Assembly (NCBI RefSeq): GCF_007991515.1
Contig: NZ_BJYM01000002.1
Span: 308,878 to 372,877 of the forward strand
DNA from: Oceanobacillus sojae
GTDB lineage: Bacteria; Bacillota; Bacilli; Bacillales; Amphibacillaceae
Direction: 5' to 3'
DNA length: 64,000 nt
The notes beneath the pieces are model-generated. The model saw nothing but the letters and a program-made list of their open reading frames with translations, was not told the origin of the DNA and searched no databases. Position 1 is the first letter of the stretch. Each line of letters starts with the position of its first letter. Positions 26,009-35,902 of the stretch are shown in pieces. The translations under genes were made by a program, and so were the position numbers.

Positions 26009-27343
26009 TCACTCATTTTTTGTTTGATCATCTGAATAATTAGCTTCATTATCCTTGTTTATCTTTTTGGCTTCAATTAATTTTATTTGATACCTGTCCA
26101 CTTTTTTCACTGTAAAATGGTAGTTGTCGTATTCAATCGATAAACCAGGTTTTGCTTCACCCAACTGATTAAAAATCCACCCGCCAATAGTATCGAGTTC
26201 ATCATCATCAATCTCAGTACCCAATAATTCATTAGTATCTGAAATGAGCAACCTGCCATTCAGTAAATAAGTATCCTCGCCTGTTCGTTGCATCATTGGT
26301 ATTTCATCTATATCAAGCTCATCCTGTATCTCACCAAAAATTTCCTCAATAATGTCTTCAACTGTAACAAGACCGGCTGTTCCACCGTATTCATCGACAA
26401 CAATGGCCATATAACTGTGTTCCTTTTGCATTTTAGTCAGTACTTCATGGACTGGTGTATTTTCAGCAACATGAACAATTGGTTTAATATACCCTTTGAA
26501 ATCCTCTTTTGGTGTTTCATTAAGAAAATCGTTAAAAAATTCTTTCGTGTTAATAACACCGATAATTTGGTCTTTATCCTCTTCCGCTACAGGATATCTT
26601 GTATATTTTTCTTTTTTCAGGACATCCAGGTTTTCTTCGTACGTATTATCATTATAAATACAGGCAATTTCTGTTCTTGGAACCATGACTTCCTTTGCCA
26701 CCCGTTCGTCAAAATCAAAAACATTTTTTAAGTAACCCATTTCCGAAGCATTAATTTCCCCGCTTTGGTAGCTGGATGATAAGATCGTACGTACTTCTTC
26801 TTCTGAGTAAACCTCTCCATTTTCCGTTGCAGGCGGTAACCCGAACAGACCAACTAAAAAACGGGAGGCTCCATTTAATGCCCAGATGAATGGATACATA
26901 ATTTTATTAAAAATAATTAATAATGGAGAAACCAATAAACTGACTGCCTCTGTTTTTTGGATTGAGAATGATTTTGGTGCCAGCTCGCCAATGACAACGT
27001 GCATGAACGTAATAATACCAAATCCAATAATTACAGACACTGTAGATACAATCGCTTCTGAAAGTCCCAGTAAAGCAAATAGTGGTTGAATCAGATGAGC
27101 GACTGCGGGCTCCCCTAACCAGCCAATACCAAGCGAGGTAACTGTTATACCTAATTGGCAGGCAGCTAAGTACCCGTCTAAATTACCTGTAACCTTTTCA
27201 ACAGCTTTTGCCCCGGGTTTGCCCTGTGCTACCAGCTCGTCAACTCTTGATTTTCTCACTCTGACAATCGCGAACTCTGTTGCAACAAAAAACGATGATA
27301 TTAGAATTAAAATAACTACCATTATAAGACTGAATATATCCAA
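26009..27343 (-). CDS. HlyC/CorC (CNNM)-family membrane protein with CBS pair
   Basis: A ~444-residue protein linked in its family to magnesium or other cation handling. In order it has a CNNM (DUF21) membrane domain of about 190 residues (SSFFVATEFAIVRVRKSRV, LGIGWLGEPAVA), a CBS pair (VMVPRTEIACI and VVDEYGGTAGLVTVEDIIEE, about 205-330) and a C-terminal CorC/HlyC domain (GEDTYLLNGRLLISDTNELLG). I use the TTG at 27343 with AAGGAG upstream; the longer reading from 27478 has no ribosome site. It is a single gene. A small hairpin lies in its leader at 27350-27371. Confidence 0.9.
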   Translation of the reverse strand: MDIFSLIMVVILILISSFFVATEFAIVRVRKSRVDELVAQGKPGAKAVEKVTGNLDGYLAACQLGITVTSLGIGWLGEPAVAHLIQPLFALLGLSEAIVSTVSVIIGFGIITFMHVVIGELAPKSFSIQKTEAVSLLVSPLLIIFNKIMYPFIWALNGASRFLVGLFGLPPATENGEVYSEEEVRTILSSSYQSGEINASEMGYLKNVFDFDERVAKEVMVPRTEIACIYNDNTYEENLDVLKKEKYTRYPVAEEDKDQIIGVINTKEFFNDFLNETPKEDFKGYIKPIVHVAENTPVHEVLTKMQKEHSYMAIVVDEYGGTAGLVTVEDIIEEIFGEIQDELDIDEIPMMQRTGEDTYLLNGRLLISDTNELLGTEIDDDELDTIGGWIFNQLGEAKPGLSIEYDNYHFTVKKVDRYQIKLIEAKKINKDNEANYSDDQTKNE

Positions 27344-27952
27344 AATGCTCCTTACACATAAATATGTAAGGATTTCACCTCCGAATGAAATAAATTTAAT
27401 TGATAAAATCATGAAAACATGTACAATTTTATTTATTATTAAGCTCAATGATATTAGATAAATGATTTTGAAATGCATCTATAAATTTTCTTGTTTATCA
27501 TAATAATATTGATAATTGGAAGAGGCACGTTTTATTTTTAACAGCTCTCCAAATTCATTGTCTATACTTAATTATATATTAAATGTAAAAAAGCTTACAG
27601 TATGACGCAATTGTTTAAAAGCATTTCCAACATTGTACAATAAATACACTAACAAACTTTTTATTAATTACGCCCCCTATATAAACGTATTTTTCCTTAT
27701 TCATCATTCTATTAAATAATCTATTTCCGCAAAACAGGAAATCAATATTTATCCCATTAAAAATATTGTTCCAAATACCCTCCATTCTCTTAAAAGATAG
27801 GTACTATTATGGTTTCATTAATATTTTAATACAAACCAGGAACGGAGATACTACGATTCTAAATAGGAATTTCTACAATTTAAAAAGGACTTCTTCATGC
27901 AAATGTAGAAGTTAAATAATGCCAAAGAAACGTTAAAGAATGGAGAAATTGA
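27344..27952. other. Large AT-rich intergenic region
   Basis: No supported gene in about 600 bases. It contains a small hairpin CTTACA/TGTAAG near 27351-27369 in the leader of the CorC-like gene and ACTTCT/AGAAGT near 27890-27913 upstream of the amidase. A 56-codon minus-strand ORF (27785-27615) lacks a ribosome site and looks random. Confidence 0.5.
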
Positions 27953-29431
27953 ATGAGTATAAGGTTTAAAAGTTTTTTTAAAGAAGAATTAACAATCAAT
28001 GAAATACAAACAGCTATGAATAATGGTGAAATAACTTCAAAAGAATTGGTGATGTATTACCTGAATAGGATGGCTAAGTATGATCAGGCTGGTCCAAGAA
28101 TTAATTCAATGCTTGAAATAAATCCTTCAGCAATATTTATTGCTGAAGGGCTAGATAATGAAAGAGAAACAGAAGGAACCAGAGGTCCCCTTCACGGTAT
28201 TCCTGTTGTGCTTAAAGATAATATTGAAACAAATGATTTCATGCATACGAGTGCTGGGGCAATTGCATTAGAAAATCATTTAGCTGATAAAGATGCATTT
28301 CTAGTGAAAAAGCTTCGAGACGCAGGTACTGTTATACTAGGTAAAACCAATATGACGGAATTAGCTAACGGGATGGCGAGTGGAATGTGGGCTGGCTACA
28401 GTTCCAGAGGGGGACAAACGTTAAATCCATATGGTGACCCCAAGCTTTTTGTAGGTGGTTCCAGCTCAGGTTCGGCAGTGGCAGTTGCTGCGAATTTTTC
28501 TGTTTTATCTGTTGGAACAGAAACAGATGCATCTATTCTTAGTCCCGCTGTTCAAAACTCCGTTGTCGGTATCAAACCTACTACCGGTTTAATAAGCCGA
28601 AGCGGAATGATTCCTTTTACATATTCCCAGGATACTGCAGGTCCATTTGCAAGAACTGTTGAAGATGCTGCTATATTATTAGGCACACTAACCGGTATAG
28701 ACAAAAATGACGTTGCCACATATAAAAGTGAAGGCAAAACGCAGCAAGATTATACAACCTATTTAGATCCGGCAGGACTAGAAGGTGCCAGAATTGGTAT
28801 CTTTAATGATGCACATAAAGAATATTATGAATCTGATGAGTATGATGAGCAGTTGTTTAAAAATTCTATTCATGTTTTAGCTAAGCAAGGCGCTACTATT
28901 ATGGAAGGTATTGAAATTCCTTCTTTTCACAGAGATTGGAAAAAGGAAGTAACTTCGTATGAGTTGAAACATAGTCTGGATAATTACCTTACAAAGCTAC
29001 CTTCACATATGCCAGTACATTCAATATCTGAATTGATTCATTTTAATAGAAGCATAGAAGAAAAAGCGCTGAAATATGGGCAGGATACTTTGGAACGCAT
29101 AGAACAGCTTCCTAATACATTAAGCAATCCTGAATACTTAAATGCAAAAATAGAGGACTTATACTATTCTCAAGAACAAGGAATTGATTATGCATTGAAA
29201 AAGTATAATCTTGACGCGATTCTCTTCCCTTCCTATATAGGATCAACAATTAGCGCTAGAGCCGGATATCCTTCTATAGCGGTTCCTGCCGGCTATATGG
29301 AAAGTGGCAGACCCTTTGGGATAACTTTTGCCGGGACTTCTTTCAGTGAAGGAGAATTAATTAAGCTTGCTTTTGCTTTTGAACAAGCAGCCAATATTCG
29401 CAAAAGTCCAAAGTTTAATATAGAAGGCTAA
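27953..29431 (+). CDS. Amidase-signature-family hydrolase
   Basis: A 492-residue serine amidase related to the GatA/peptide-amidase superfamily. The Ser-cisSer-Lys triad is visible: Lys88 (VVLKDNIET), the cis-Ser in VGGSSSGSA (about 171) and the nucleophile Ser194 in TETDASILSP. GatB and GatC are absent, so this is a free-standing amidase rather than the tRNA amidotransferase subunit. No signal peptide is seen, and the substrate is unknown. The start follows GGAG with suitable spacing. Confidence 0.9.
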   Translation: MSIRFKSFFKEELTINEIQTAMNNGEITSKELVMYYLNRMAKYDQAGPRINSMLEINPSAIFIAEGLDNERETEGTRGPLHGIPVVLKDNIETNDFMHTSAGAIALENHLADKDAFLVKKLRDAGTVILGKTNMTELANGMASGMWAGYSSRGGQTLNPYGDPKLFVGGSSSGSAVAVAANFSVLSVGTETDASILSPAVQNSVVGIKPTTGLISRSGMIPFTYSQDTAGPFARTVEDAAILLGTLTGIDKNDVATYKSEGKTQQDYTTYLDPAGLEGARIGIFNDAHKEYYESDEYDEQLFKNSIHVLAKQGATIMEGIEIPSFHRDWKKEVTSYELKHSLDNYLTKLPSHMPVHSISELIHFNRSIEEKALKYGQDTLERIEQLPNTLSNPEYLNAKIEDLYYSQEQGIDYALKKYNLDAILFPSYIGSTISARAGYPSIAVPAGYMESGRPFGITFAGTSFSEGELIKLAFAFEQAANIRKSPKFNIEG

Positions 29432-29536
29432 ATTATGTTTGATTTTCATAAAAACTTTGACACAATTGTGTTGCCAAACTGGAGTTGCGACGATTCAGCT
29501 ATAGAATAATTCTTGTTAAAAAGAGAGGAGAATTTG

Positions 29537-29740
29537 TTGGTAAACTTATTAGAAAATATATACCAATTATCTGGAGCAGCTTTATTGATATGTGCCGTTT
29601 ATTATTATTTTCATTTTAAAAAAATCAAAAAGAAAAGAAACTTAACGCCTGTTGAACTGATATTTTATATCATAACTCAAATAGCAGGTATTCTATGGGT
29701 GTTAAGTAATTTGCTTCTGTTTTTAGATAGAAATTATTAA
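29537..29740 (+). CDS. Small membrane protein, 67 aa
   Basis: Two membrane helices (SGAALLICAVYYYFHF and IIFYIITQ-type segment ending AGILWVLSNLLLFL) separated by a very basic loop KKIKKKRNLTPVE. I use the TTG at 29537 because AGAGAGGAG ends six bases upstream. It lies 100 bases after the amidase gene and may be a separate unit. Function is unknown. Confidence 0.6.
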   Translation: MVNLLENIYQLSGAALLICAVYYYFHFKKIKKKRNLTPVELIFYIITQIAGILWVLSNLLLFLDRNY

Positions 29741-29942
29741 AGGACGGTTATGGATTTATTATGCCGCACCGCCCTTCTATTGAATAGACTACTTATTATA
29801 TTCGACCAAAAAAATTATAAGTTTGGTTCACTTTCAAACTTGCTAATTTTATTTTGAAGATATCTTAGTCCTTGTTCTTTATTGTATATGCGTTCATTTG
29901 TATATACTTTCTTACTCTTTAACAAAAAAGTAAGAGTACTTC

Positions 29943-31102
<1,160 letters not shown>

Positions 31103-31816
31103 ATGGAGAACATTCAAATTCTGATAGCTGATGATGAAAAAGAAATTAGAGATTTATTAAAAAAATATTTAGAAAGAGAACAATATCAAATAGATTTGGC
31201 TAAAGATGGTGAAGAAGCCTTTCAATTATTTGATAGAAAGCAATATCATCTTGTCATTTTAGATTTGATGATGCCCAAGTTGGATGGGATAGAGGTGTGC
31301 AGGCGACTCAGAGCAAAAACAAACGTCCCGATCATGATGCTTACTGCGAAGGATCAGGAGATCGATAAACTTTTAGGCTTGGGAATTGGTGCAGACGACT
31401 ATATTACAAAACCTTTTAGTATCCATGAAGTGGTCGCCAGAGTCAAGGCTCTGTTACGAAGATCTTTTATACGGGAGATGGATAATAGTTTCCTTGAAAA
31501 ATCATCGATCACTTTTAAAGACCTCACGATTAATCTTAAAAACTATACACTAACCATTGCCGGGAAGGAAATTCCGCTGACTGCAAAAGAATTTGAACTT
31601 CTTAAATTTTTGGTCTCCCAGCCTGAACAAGTTTTTACTAAAACACAATTATTTCGTAATGTCTGGGGAAGCGATTATATAGAAGATGATAATACTGTAA
31701 TGGTACATATCCGAAAGCTCAGAAAGAAAATAGAAATAGACCCCTCTAATCCTAAATTCATTCAAACGGTATGGGGAATCGGCTATAAATTTGTTGGTGA
31801 AATGGATGAAGAATGA
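31103..31816 (+). CDS. OmpR/PhoB-family response regulator
   Basis: A 237-residue DNA-binding regulator. The receiver domain has the acidic pair Asp10/Asp11, phospho-acceptor Asp54 (VILDLMMPKLDG) and Lys of YITKPFS near residue 104. The C-terminal winged helix ends with DNTVMVHIRKLRKKIE and VWGIGYKFVG. The stop overlaps the start region of the histidine kinase gene, so the two are translationally coupled. It likely activates the ABC transporter genes that follow. Confidence 0.95.
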   Translation: MENIQILIADDEKEIRDLLKKYLEREQYQIDLAKDGEEAFQLFDRKQYHLVILDLMMPKLDGIEVCRRLRAKTNVPIMMLTAKDQEIDKLLGLGIGADDYITKPFSIHEVVARVKALLRRSFIREMDNSFLEKSSITFKDLTINLKNYTLTIAGKEIPLTAKEFELLKFLVSQPEQVFTKTQLFRNVWGSDYIEDDNTVMVHIRKLRKKIEIDPSNPKFIQTVWGIGYKFVGEMDEE

Positions 31817-32846
31817 CAAGGTTCTCCTTCTTATTATTTTTCAGTTTGTCATATTGGCAGGAGTATGTATTGTAGATATCAATGCCCATTCAGGAGACGC
31901 ATTAAAATGGTCTTTATACATTATCTTATTTCTCATATCCACTGCTTTTTTTATTTTGAGATTTCGATATTTTACACAATTAAAACGGATGAATATAGAA
32001 ATAAGGCGTGCAGTTGATGGAAACGTAAAAACAAGATTATTAACTAAACACGATAAGGAATTAAATGAATTTGTTTTTTCTATTAACGAGTTAGTGGAAC
32101 AACTGGAAAAGATCCAAGTTCATTCAATAAAATCAGAAAAAGCAAGAAAAGGAATACTGTCAGGAATTTCACACGATATCCGTACACCCCTTACGTCTAT
32201 TATCGGTTATGTTGATGCTCTAAAAGATGATATCGCTGCTTCAGAAGTAGAAAAGAAAGCGTATATTGAAATTATATCCAGAAAAGCAAACGGCCTAAAG
32301 CAATTATTAGATGAACTCTTTCATTTGGCAAAAATTGATGCGGATGAAATTACATTAAAGGCAGAACAACTCGACTTTGCTGAAATTACAAGAGAATCCT
32401 TAATTGAGTTCCTGCCTGATTTAAAAAAAGAAAATATTGAATTAAAAACCGTTATTCCGGAAGAAAAATGTATCATCACAGCAGATCATTTGAGCCTTAA
32501 ACGAATCGTAGGTAATTTAATCAAGAATGCCTTGTATTATGGCAGAGAAGGAAAAATATTAGGGATAGAACTTACAGAAACTCCTAAAGACTATCAATTA
32601 CTTGTATGGGATCAGGGACCGGGAATTGCAGATAAAGATGTAATACATGTGTTTGAAAGAATGTACCGTGGAAATCAGTCAAGAAATCAGCTATACGGTA
32701 GAAGCGGGCTCGGTCTGTCTATTGCAAAAGCATTAGTAGAAAAACATCATGGCAAGATTTGGGTCGAAAGTATTCCATGGGAAAGAACTGCCTTTGGCTT
32801 TTCTATTCCTAAACACCCCCTCCAGCTTGAATTAAGAAACAATTAA
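31806..32846 (+). CDS. Sensor histidine kinase with short extracytoplasmic loop
   Basis: A ~346-residue membrane kinase. Two membrane helices near the N terminus (residues 5-25 and 36-52) are joined by only about 10 residues (INAHSGDALKW), the mark of intramembrane-sensing kinases that often respond to cell-envelope antibiotics. His123 in ISHDIRTPLTSIIGY is the phosphorylation site. The ATP-binding domain has GNLIKNALYYG, WDQGPGIAD and GRSGLGLSIAKAL. I use the ATG at 31806; TTG and GTG starts a few codons upstream are possible. Confidence 0.93.
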   Translation: MKNDKVLLLIIFQFVILAGVCIVDINAHSGDALKWSLYIILFLISTAFFILRFRYFTQLKRMNIEIRRAVDGNVKTRLLTKHDKELNEFVFSINELVEQLEKIQVHSIKSEKARKGILSGISHDIRTPLTSIIGYVDALKDDIAASEVEKKAYIEIISRKANGLKQLLDELFHLAKIDADEITLKAEQLDFAEITRESLIEFLPDLKKENIELKTVIPEEKCIITADHLSLKRIVGNLIKNALYYGREGKILGIELTETPKDYQLLVWDQGPGIADKDVIHVFERMYRGNQSRNQLYGRSGLGLSIAKALVEKHHGKIWVESIPWERTAFGFSIPKHPLQLELRNN

Positions 32847-32911
32847 GAAACGGTTAAGCCCGGATTAAAATCTGCTCTTTATAATCTAATTATAGACTCA
32901 ATTGAAAGCAG

Positions 32912-33841
32912 GTGTTTCAAATAGGTGAAATCATTAAAACTACAAATCTGACGAAAGTTTATGGACAGCAGAAATCGGTGGATCATCTTAATATTACTGT
33001 GAATCAGGGAGAAGTTTATGGCTTTCTCGGCCGAAACGGAGCCGGGAAAACTACTACAATTCGAATGCTATTAGGGCTGATCAAACCTACTTCCGGTCAA
33101 ATTGAATTATTTGGTGAAAATCTGTTTAAGAATCAAAAAGGAATTTTAAGAAGAGTTGGTTCAATAGTGGAAGTTCCGGGGTTTTATGAAAATCTTACGG
33201 CAAGGGAAAACCTTTTAATCAATGCTAAAATCATCGGTGTGCATAAGAAAAATGCAATAGAGGAAGCCTTAGAGATTGTTGATTTACATCATGAAACGAA
33301 AAAACTTGTCGGCAAATATTCTTTAGGGATGAAGCAGAGATTAGGCATTGCCAGAGCGCTGCTTCATTATCCGGAGCTGTTAATATTAGACGAGCCTACT
33401 AATGGTTTAGATCCAATTGGCATCAAGGAAATGCGAAGTCTTATCCAATCATTGGCTAAAGAAAGAAATATAACCATTTTTGTATCAAGCCACATATTAT
33501 CAGAAATCGAACAGCTGGCAGATCATATGGGAATTATCCATGAAGGAAAGCTCATGGAAGAAATCGCTTTTGAAAATCTCAGGAAACGGAACCGCAAATA
33601 TTTAGAGTTTCAAGTTTCTAATGATAATAAAGCAGCGATGCTCCTGGAAAGCCACTTCGGTATTTCGGATTATGAAGTCCATGATAAAGGAAATATTCGT
33701 GTATATTCGCATTTAGGAAATCAGGGTAAGCTTAATAAGGTTTTCGTTGAAAATGATATTGAAGTGTTAAAAATAAAAGTAAGCGAGGACAATTTAGAGG
33801 ACTACTTTACAAAATTGGTCGGGGGTGGAGCAATTGGCTGA
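32912..33841 (+). CDS. BcrA-like ABC transporter ATP-binding protein
   Basis: A 309-residue ATPase driving a peptide-antibiotic-type exporter or protector. Walker A GRNGAGKTT lies near residue 40, the variant signature SLGMKQRLGIARAL near 140 and Walker B LLILDEPTNGLDP near 160; the SLGMKQ form is typical of the BcrA/lantibiotic-immunity branch. A C-terminal ~90-residue extension follows. The start is uncertain: a GTG at 32912 with a modest AGCAGG upstream is used. Its end overlaps the permease gene, so the two form one complex. Confidence 0.9.
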   Translation: MFQIGEIIKTTNLTKVYGQQKSVDHLNITVNQGEVYGFLGRNGAGKTTTIRMLLGLIKPTSGQIELFGENLFKNQKGILRRVGSIVEVPGFYENLTARENLLINAKIIGVHKKNAIEEALEIVDLHHETKKLVGKYSLGMKQRLGIARALLHYPELLILDEPTNGLDPIGIKEMRSLIQSLAKERNITIFVSSHILSEIEQLADHMGIIHEGKLMEEIAFENLRKRNRKYLEFQVSNDNKAAMLLESHFGISDYEVHDKGNIRVYSHLGNQGKLNKVFVENDIEVLKIKVSEDNLEDYFTKLVGGGAIG

Positions 33842-34553
33842 TTTATTATTCACGGAATTATTAAAACTCAAGCGTTCCAGCATGTTCCTGATAAGTATAC
33901 TTGGAGCAGCTGTCGCCCCCTTTGTAGTAGTAATAGCTACATTTATTCATGAACCAGCCACTCCTTTTGAGGATCTGTTTTACAATGTTAATCTGTATAC
34001 CGTTCTCATCATAGGGGTCCCCTTATATGGCGTGGTGACAACGTATCTTTTCAACCGAGAATATGCGGAAAATACATTGAAAAATTTATTAACGATACCT
34101 GTGTCACGAATGAGTTTTATTATTAGTAAAATGCTTTTGCTGTTTATGTGGATCATGATGCTATCAATAATAGCCTGGGTACTCACATTAACTTTAGGCT
34201 TATTAACACAGTTTGATGGTTTAGACACTTCCTTATTGCTGGATTCATTAAAACAATTTAGTACAGGAGGGTTATTATTATTTGTCCTCTCCACTCCTAT
34301 TATCCTGGTGACATTAGTGCTGAAAAATTATGTGCCGACCATTATTTTTACGGTTGTAATTACGCTGATTAACGTTATGGCTGGAAATTCAGAACATAGA
34401 GGGTTATTTCCATGGGCAGCTGCAGGAGATATTTCTAATCATACACTTCCCTCGACTTATCCGGCTGAATATTCGAATATTATTATTGCAGCTACAGCTA
34501 TTATTGGATTGATAAGTATGCTTGTTTATTTTAAAAAGACAGATATTCATTAA
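33834..34553 (+). CDS. ABC-2-type permease (BcrB-like), six membrane segments
   Basis: A ~239-residue integral membrane partner of the preceding ATPase. The N terminus ADLLFTELLKLKRSSMFLIS is the usual coupling segment, and six hydrophobic helices follow with no large external domain, unlike BceB. I use the TTG at 33834 with GGGGGTGGAG upstream; a GTG at 33825 is possible. It is the last gene of the four-gene operon and is followed by a strong terminator. The likely function is protection from a membrane-active peptide such as bacitracin or a lantibiotic (inference from family and operon layout). Confidence 0.88.
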   Translation: MADLLFTELLKLKRSSMFLISILGAAVAPFVVVIATFIHEPATPFEDLFYNVNLYTVLIIGVPLYGVVTTYLFNREYAENTLKNLLTIPVSRMSFIISKMLLLFMWIMMLSIIAWVLTLTLGLLTQFDGLDTSLLLDSLKQFSTGGLLLFVLSTPIILVTLVLKNYVPTIIFTVVITLINVMAGNSEHRGLFPWAAAGDISNHTLPSTYPAEYSNIIIAATAIIGLISMLVYFKKTDIH

Positions 34554-34570
34554 TATGATTAAATCAAAAC

Positions 34571-34602
34571 TTTTAATCATTGCTTTAGAAGCTTGATTAA
34601 AA
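34571..34602. repeat. Small inverted repeat before terminator
   Basis: TTTTAATCA and TGATTAAAA face each other across about 14 bases just before the operon terminator. Confidence 0.5.
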
Positions 34603-34637
34603 AGGATTTTCGTTCATGACACACGAAAATCCTTTTT
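34599..34637. terminator. Bidirectional intrinsic terminator
   Basis: A 14-bp perfect stem AAAAAGGATTTTCG/CGAAAATCCTTTTT with an 11-base loop between the convergent permease and fabH genes. Confidence 0.92.
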
Positions 34638-34656
34638 CTTTACTGCAAATATTTAA

Positions 34657-35664
34657 TTATAATGGTGTCGGATTATTGATTTGTTCATCAAAATGCATCT
34701 TTAACAGCTGGCCTGCATGGACTAAACCAGAGCCAAACCCGTACATAAGTACTTTATCTCCATTGTTTACTTTTCCTTCCCGGATTCCAAGGTCAAGCGC
34801 TAATGGAATGGTTGCTGCTGAAGTGTTTCCAAATTTCACGAGACTATAAAGTGTTTTTTCGATTGGATGTCCAATTTTCTCACAAATAGGTTCAATCAAT
34901 CTCAAGTTTGCACTATGTGGAATAAACCAATCCACTTCATCCAGGCTCGTTTCTGTTTTCTCTAAAAGCTCTCTGATACTCTTCGGTACATTCCTTACTA
35001 CCCATTTAAAAACTTCTCTTCCATTTTGAACAAGATATTGTGTATCAACCAGTTCTACTCCATTAACTGTTTTGGATAAGCTTGTTTGATAGACATGCTG
35101 TGCTCCACTTCCATCACTTCCCAAATGGAATCCAACAAAATCTTCTGATTCCTCATCTTTTTCAACCAGTACCGCCCCGGCAGCATCTCCAAATAAAATA
35201 CAGGTACTTCTATCCGTGTAATCTGTTATTTTAGATAGTGCATCTACTCCAATTACAAGTACTTTTTTGTGAAGACCAGAGCGAATTAAACTATGCGCTG
35301 TATGCAAGCCATAAACAAAGCCTGCACATGCTGCACTCAGGTCAATTGCACCTGCCTGTGTGATATTCAGCCGATTCTGAATGATGCTGGCAACTGACGG
35401 AAAAGGGAAATCCGGTGTACTTGTTGCAACAATAATCATATCAACGTCTTCTACTGTTTTATTATATCTGTGCATTAAATCTTTCACAGCTGAAACACAT
35501 AAATCACTTGTAAATTCATCGGAACGCGCTATTCTCCGTTCATGAATTCCTGTTCTTTGAACAATCCATTCATTCGTTGTCTCAACCATTTCTTCCAGAT
35601 CAAAATTGGTTAATTTTTTCTCAGGTACATAACTTCCTATCGCGCTCACTCTTGTTCCTGTCAT
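34657..35664 (-). CDS. Beta-ketoacyl-ACP synthase III (FabHB/YhfB-like)
   Basis: Starts fatty-acid chains by condensing an acyl-CoA primer with malonyl-ACP. The ~335-residue product has Cys113 (LSAACAGFVYG), His near 252 (WFIPHSANLRLIEP) and Asn near 282 (KFGNTSAATIP). I use the ATG at 35664 with GGAGGGG upstream. A FapR-like dyad overlaps its promoter, matching B. subtilis fabHB, which is in the FapR regulon (established for B. subtilis). It is a single gene. Confidence 0.93.
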   Translation of the reverse strand: MTGTRVSAIGSYVPEKKLTNFDLEEMVETTNEWIVQRTGIHERRIARSDEFTSDLCVSAVKDLMHRYNKTVEDVDMIIVATSTPDFPFPSVASIIQNRLNITQAGAIDLSAACAGFVYGLHTAHSLIRSGLHKKVLVIGVDALSKITDYTDRSTCILFGDAAGAVLVEKDEESEDFVGFHLGSDGSGAQHVYQTSLSKTVNGVELVDTQYLVQNGREVFKWVVRNVPKSIRELLEKTETSLDEVDWFIPHSANLRLIEPICEKIGHPIEKTLYSLVKFGNTSAATIPLALDLGIREGKVNNGDKVLMYGFGSGLVHAGQLLKMHFDEQINNPTPL

Positions 35665-35694
35665 CAAACCCCTCCAATTTAATTAGAAGTTAGT

Positions 35695-35713
35695 ATTATT
35701 ACTTGGTACTAAT
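35695..35713. promoter_or_regulatory. FapR-like operator of fabH
   Basis: On the minus strand ATTAGTACCAAGTAATAAT is a dyad (ATTAGTAC/GTAATAAT) close to the ATTAGTACC half-site of FapR. It directly follows a TATAAT at 35712-35717 that can act as the -10 box, so binding would block transcription. Confidence 0.65.
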
Positions 35714-35830
35714 TATAACATAAAAAATATCTGACAGCTTTCTAAAATGAATATTTAACTGGCTAAAAAAATGCTGAATGATAATAAAGGGAAACAAGTA
35801 TCTTTATATTAAATAAGTATAATAACCTTA

Positions 35831-35862
35831 AAAAAGCGCTAAGGAACACCTTAACGCTTTTT
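35831..35862 (-). terminator. Intrinsic terminator of the MFS gene at 35.9 kb
   Basis: Stem AAAAAGCGCTAAGG/CCTTAACGCTTTTT with a 4-base loop and one mismatch. Confidence 0.85.
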
Positions 35863-35902
35863 AAACTCTAATTGAAATATTTGCCGGGATACATGATTTT
35901 TT

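Noticed and set aside
27615..27785. 56-codon minus-strand ORF in an AT-rich gap
   Set aside because: No ribosome site, no recognisable composition, AT-rich chance ORF.
29741..29790. Imperfect inverted repeat AAGGACGGT/ACCGCCCTT after the small membrane gene
   Set aside because: One mismatch, long loop and no T run, so not called as a terminator.
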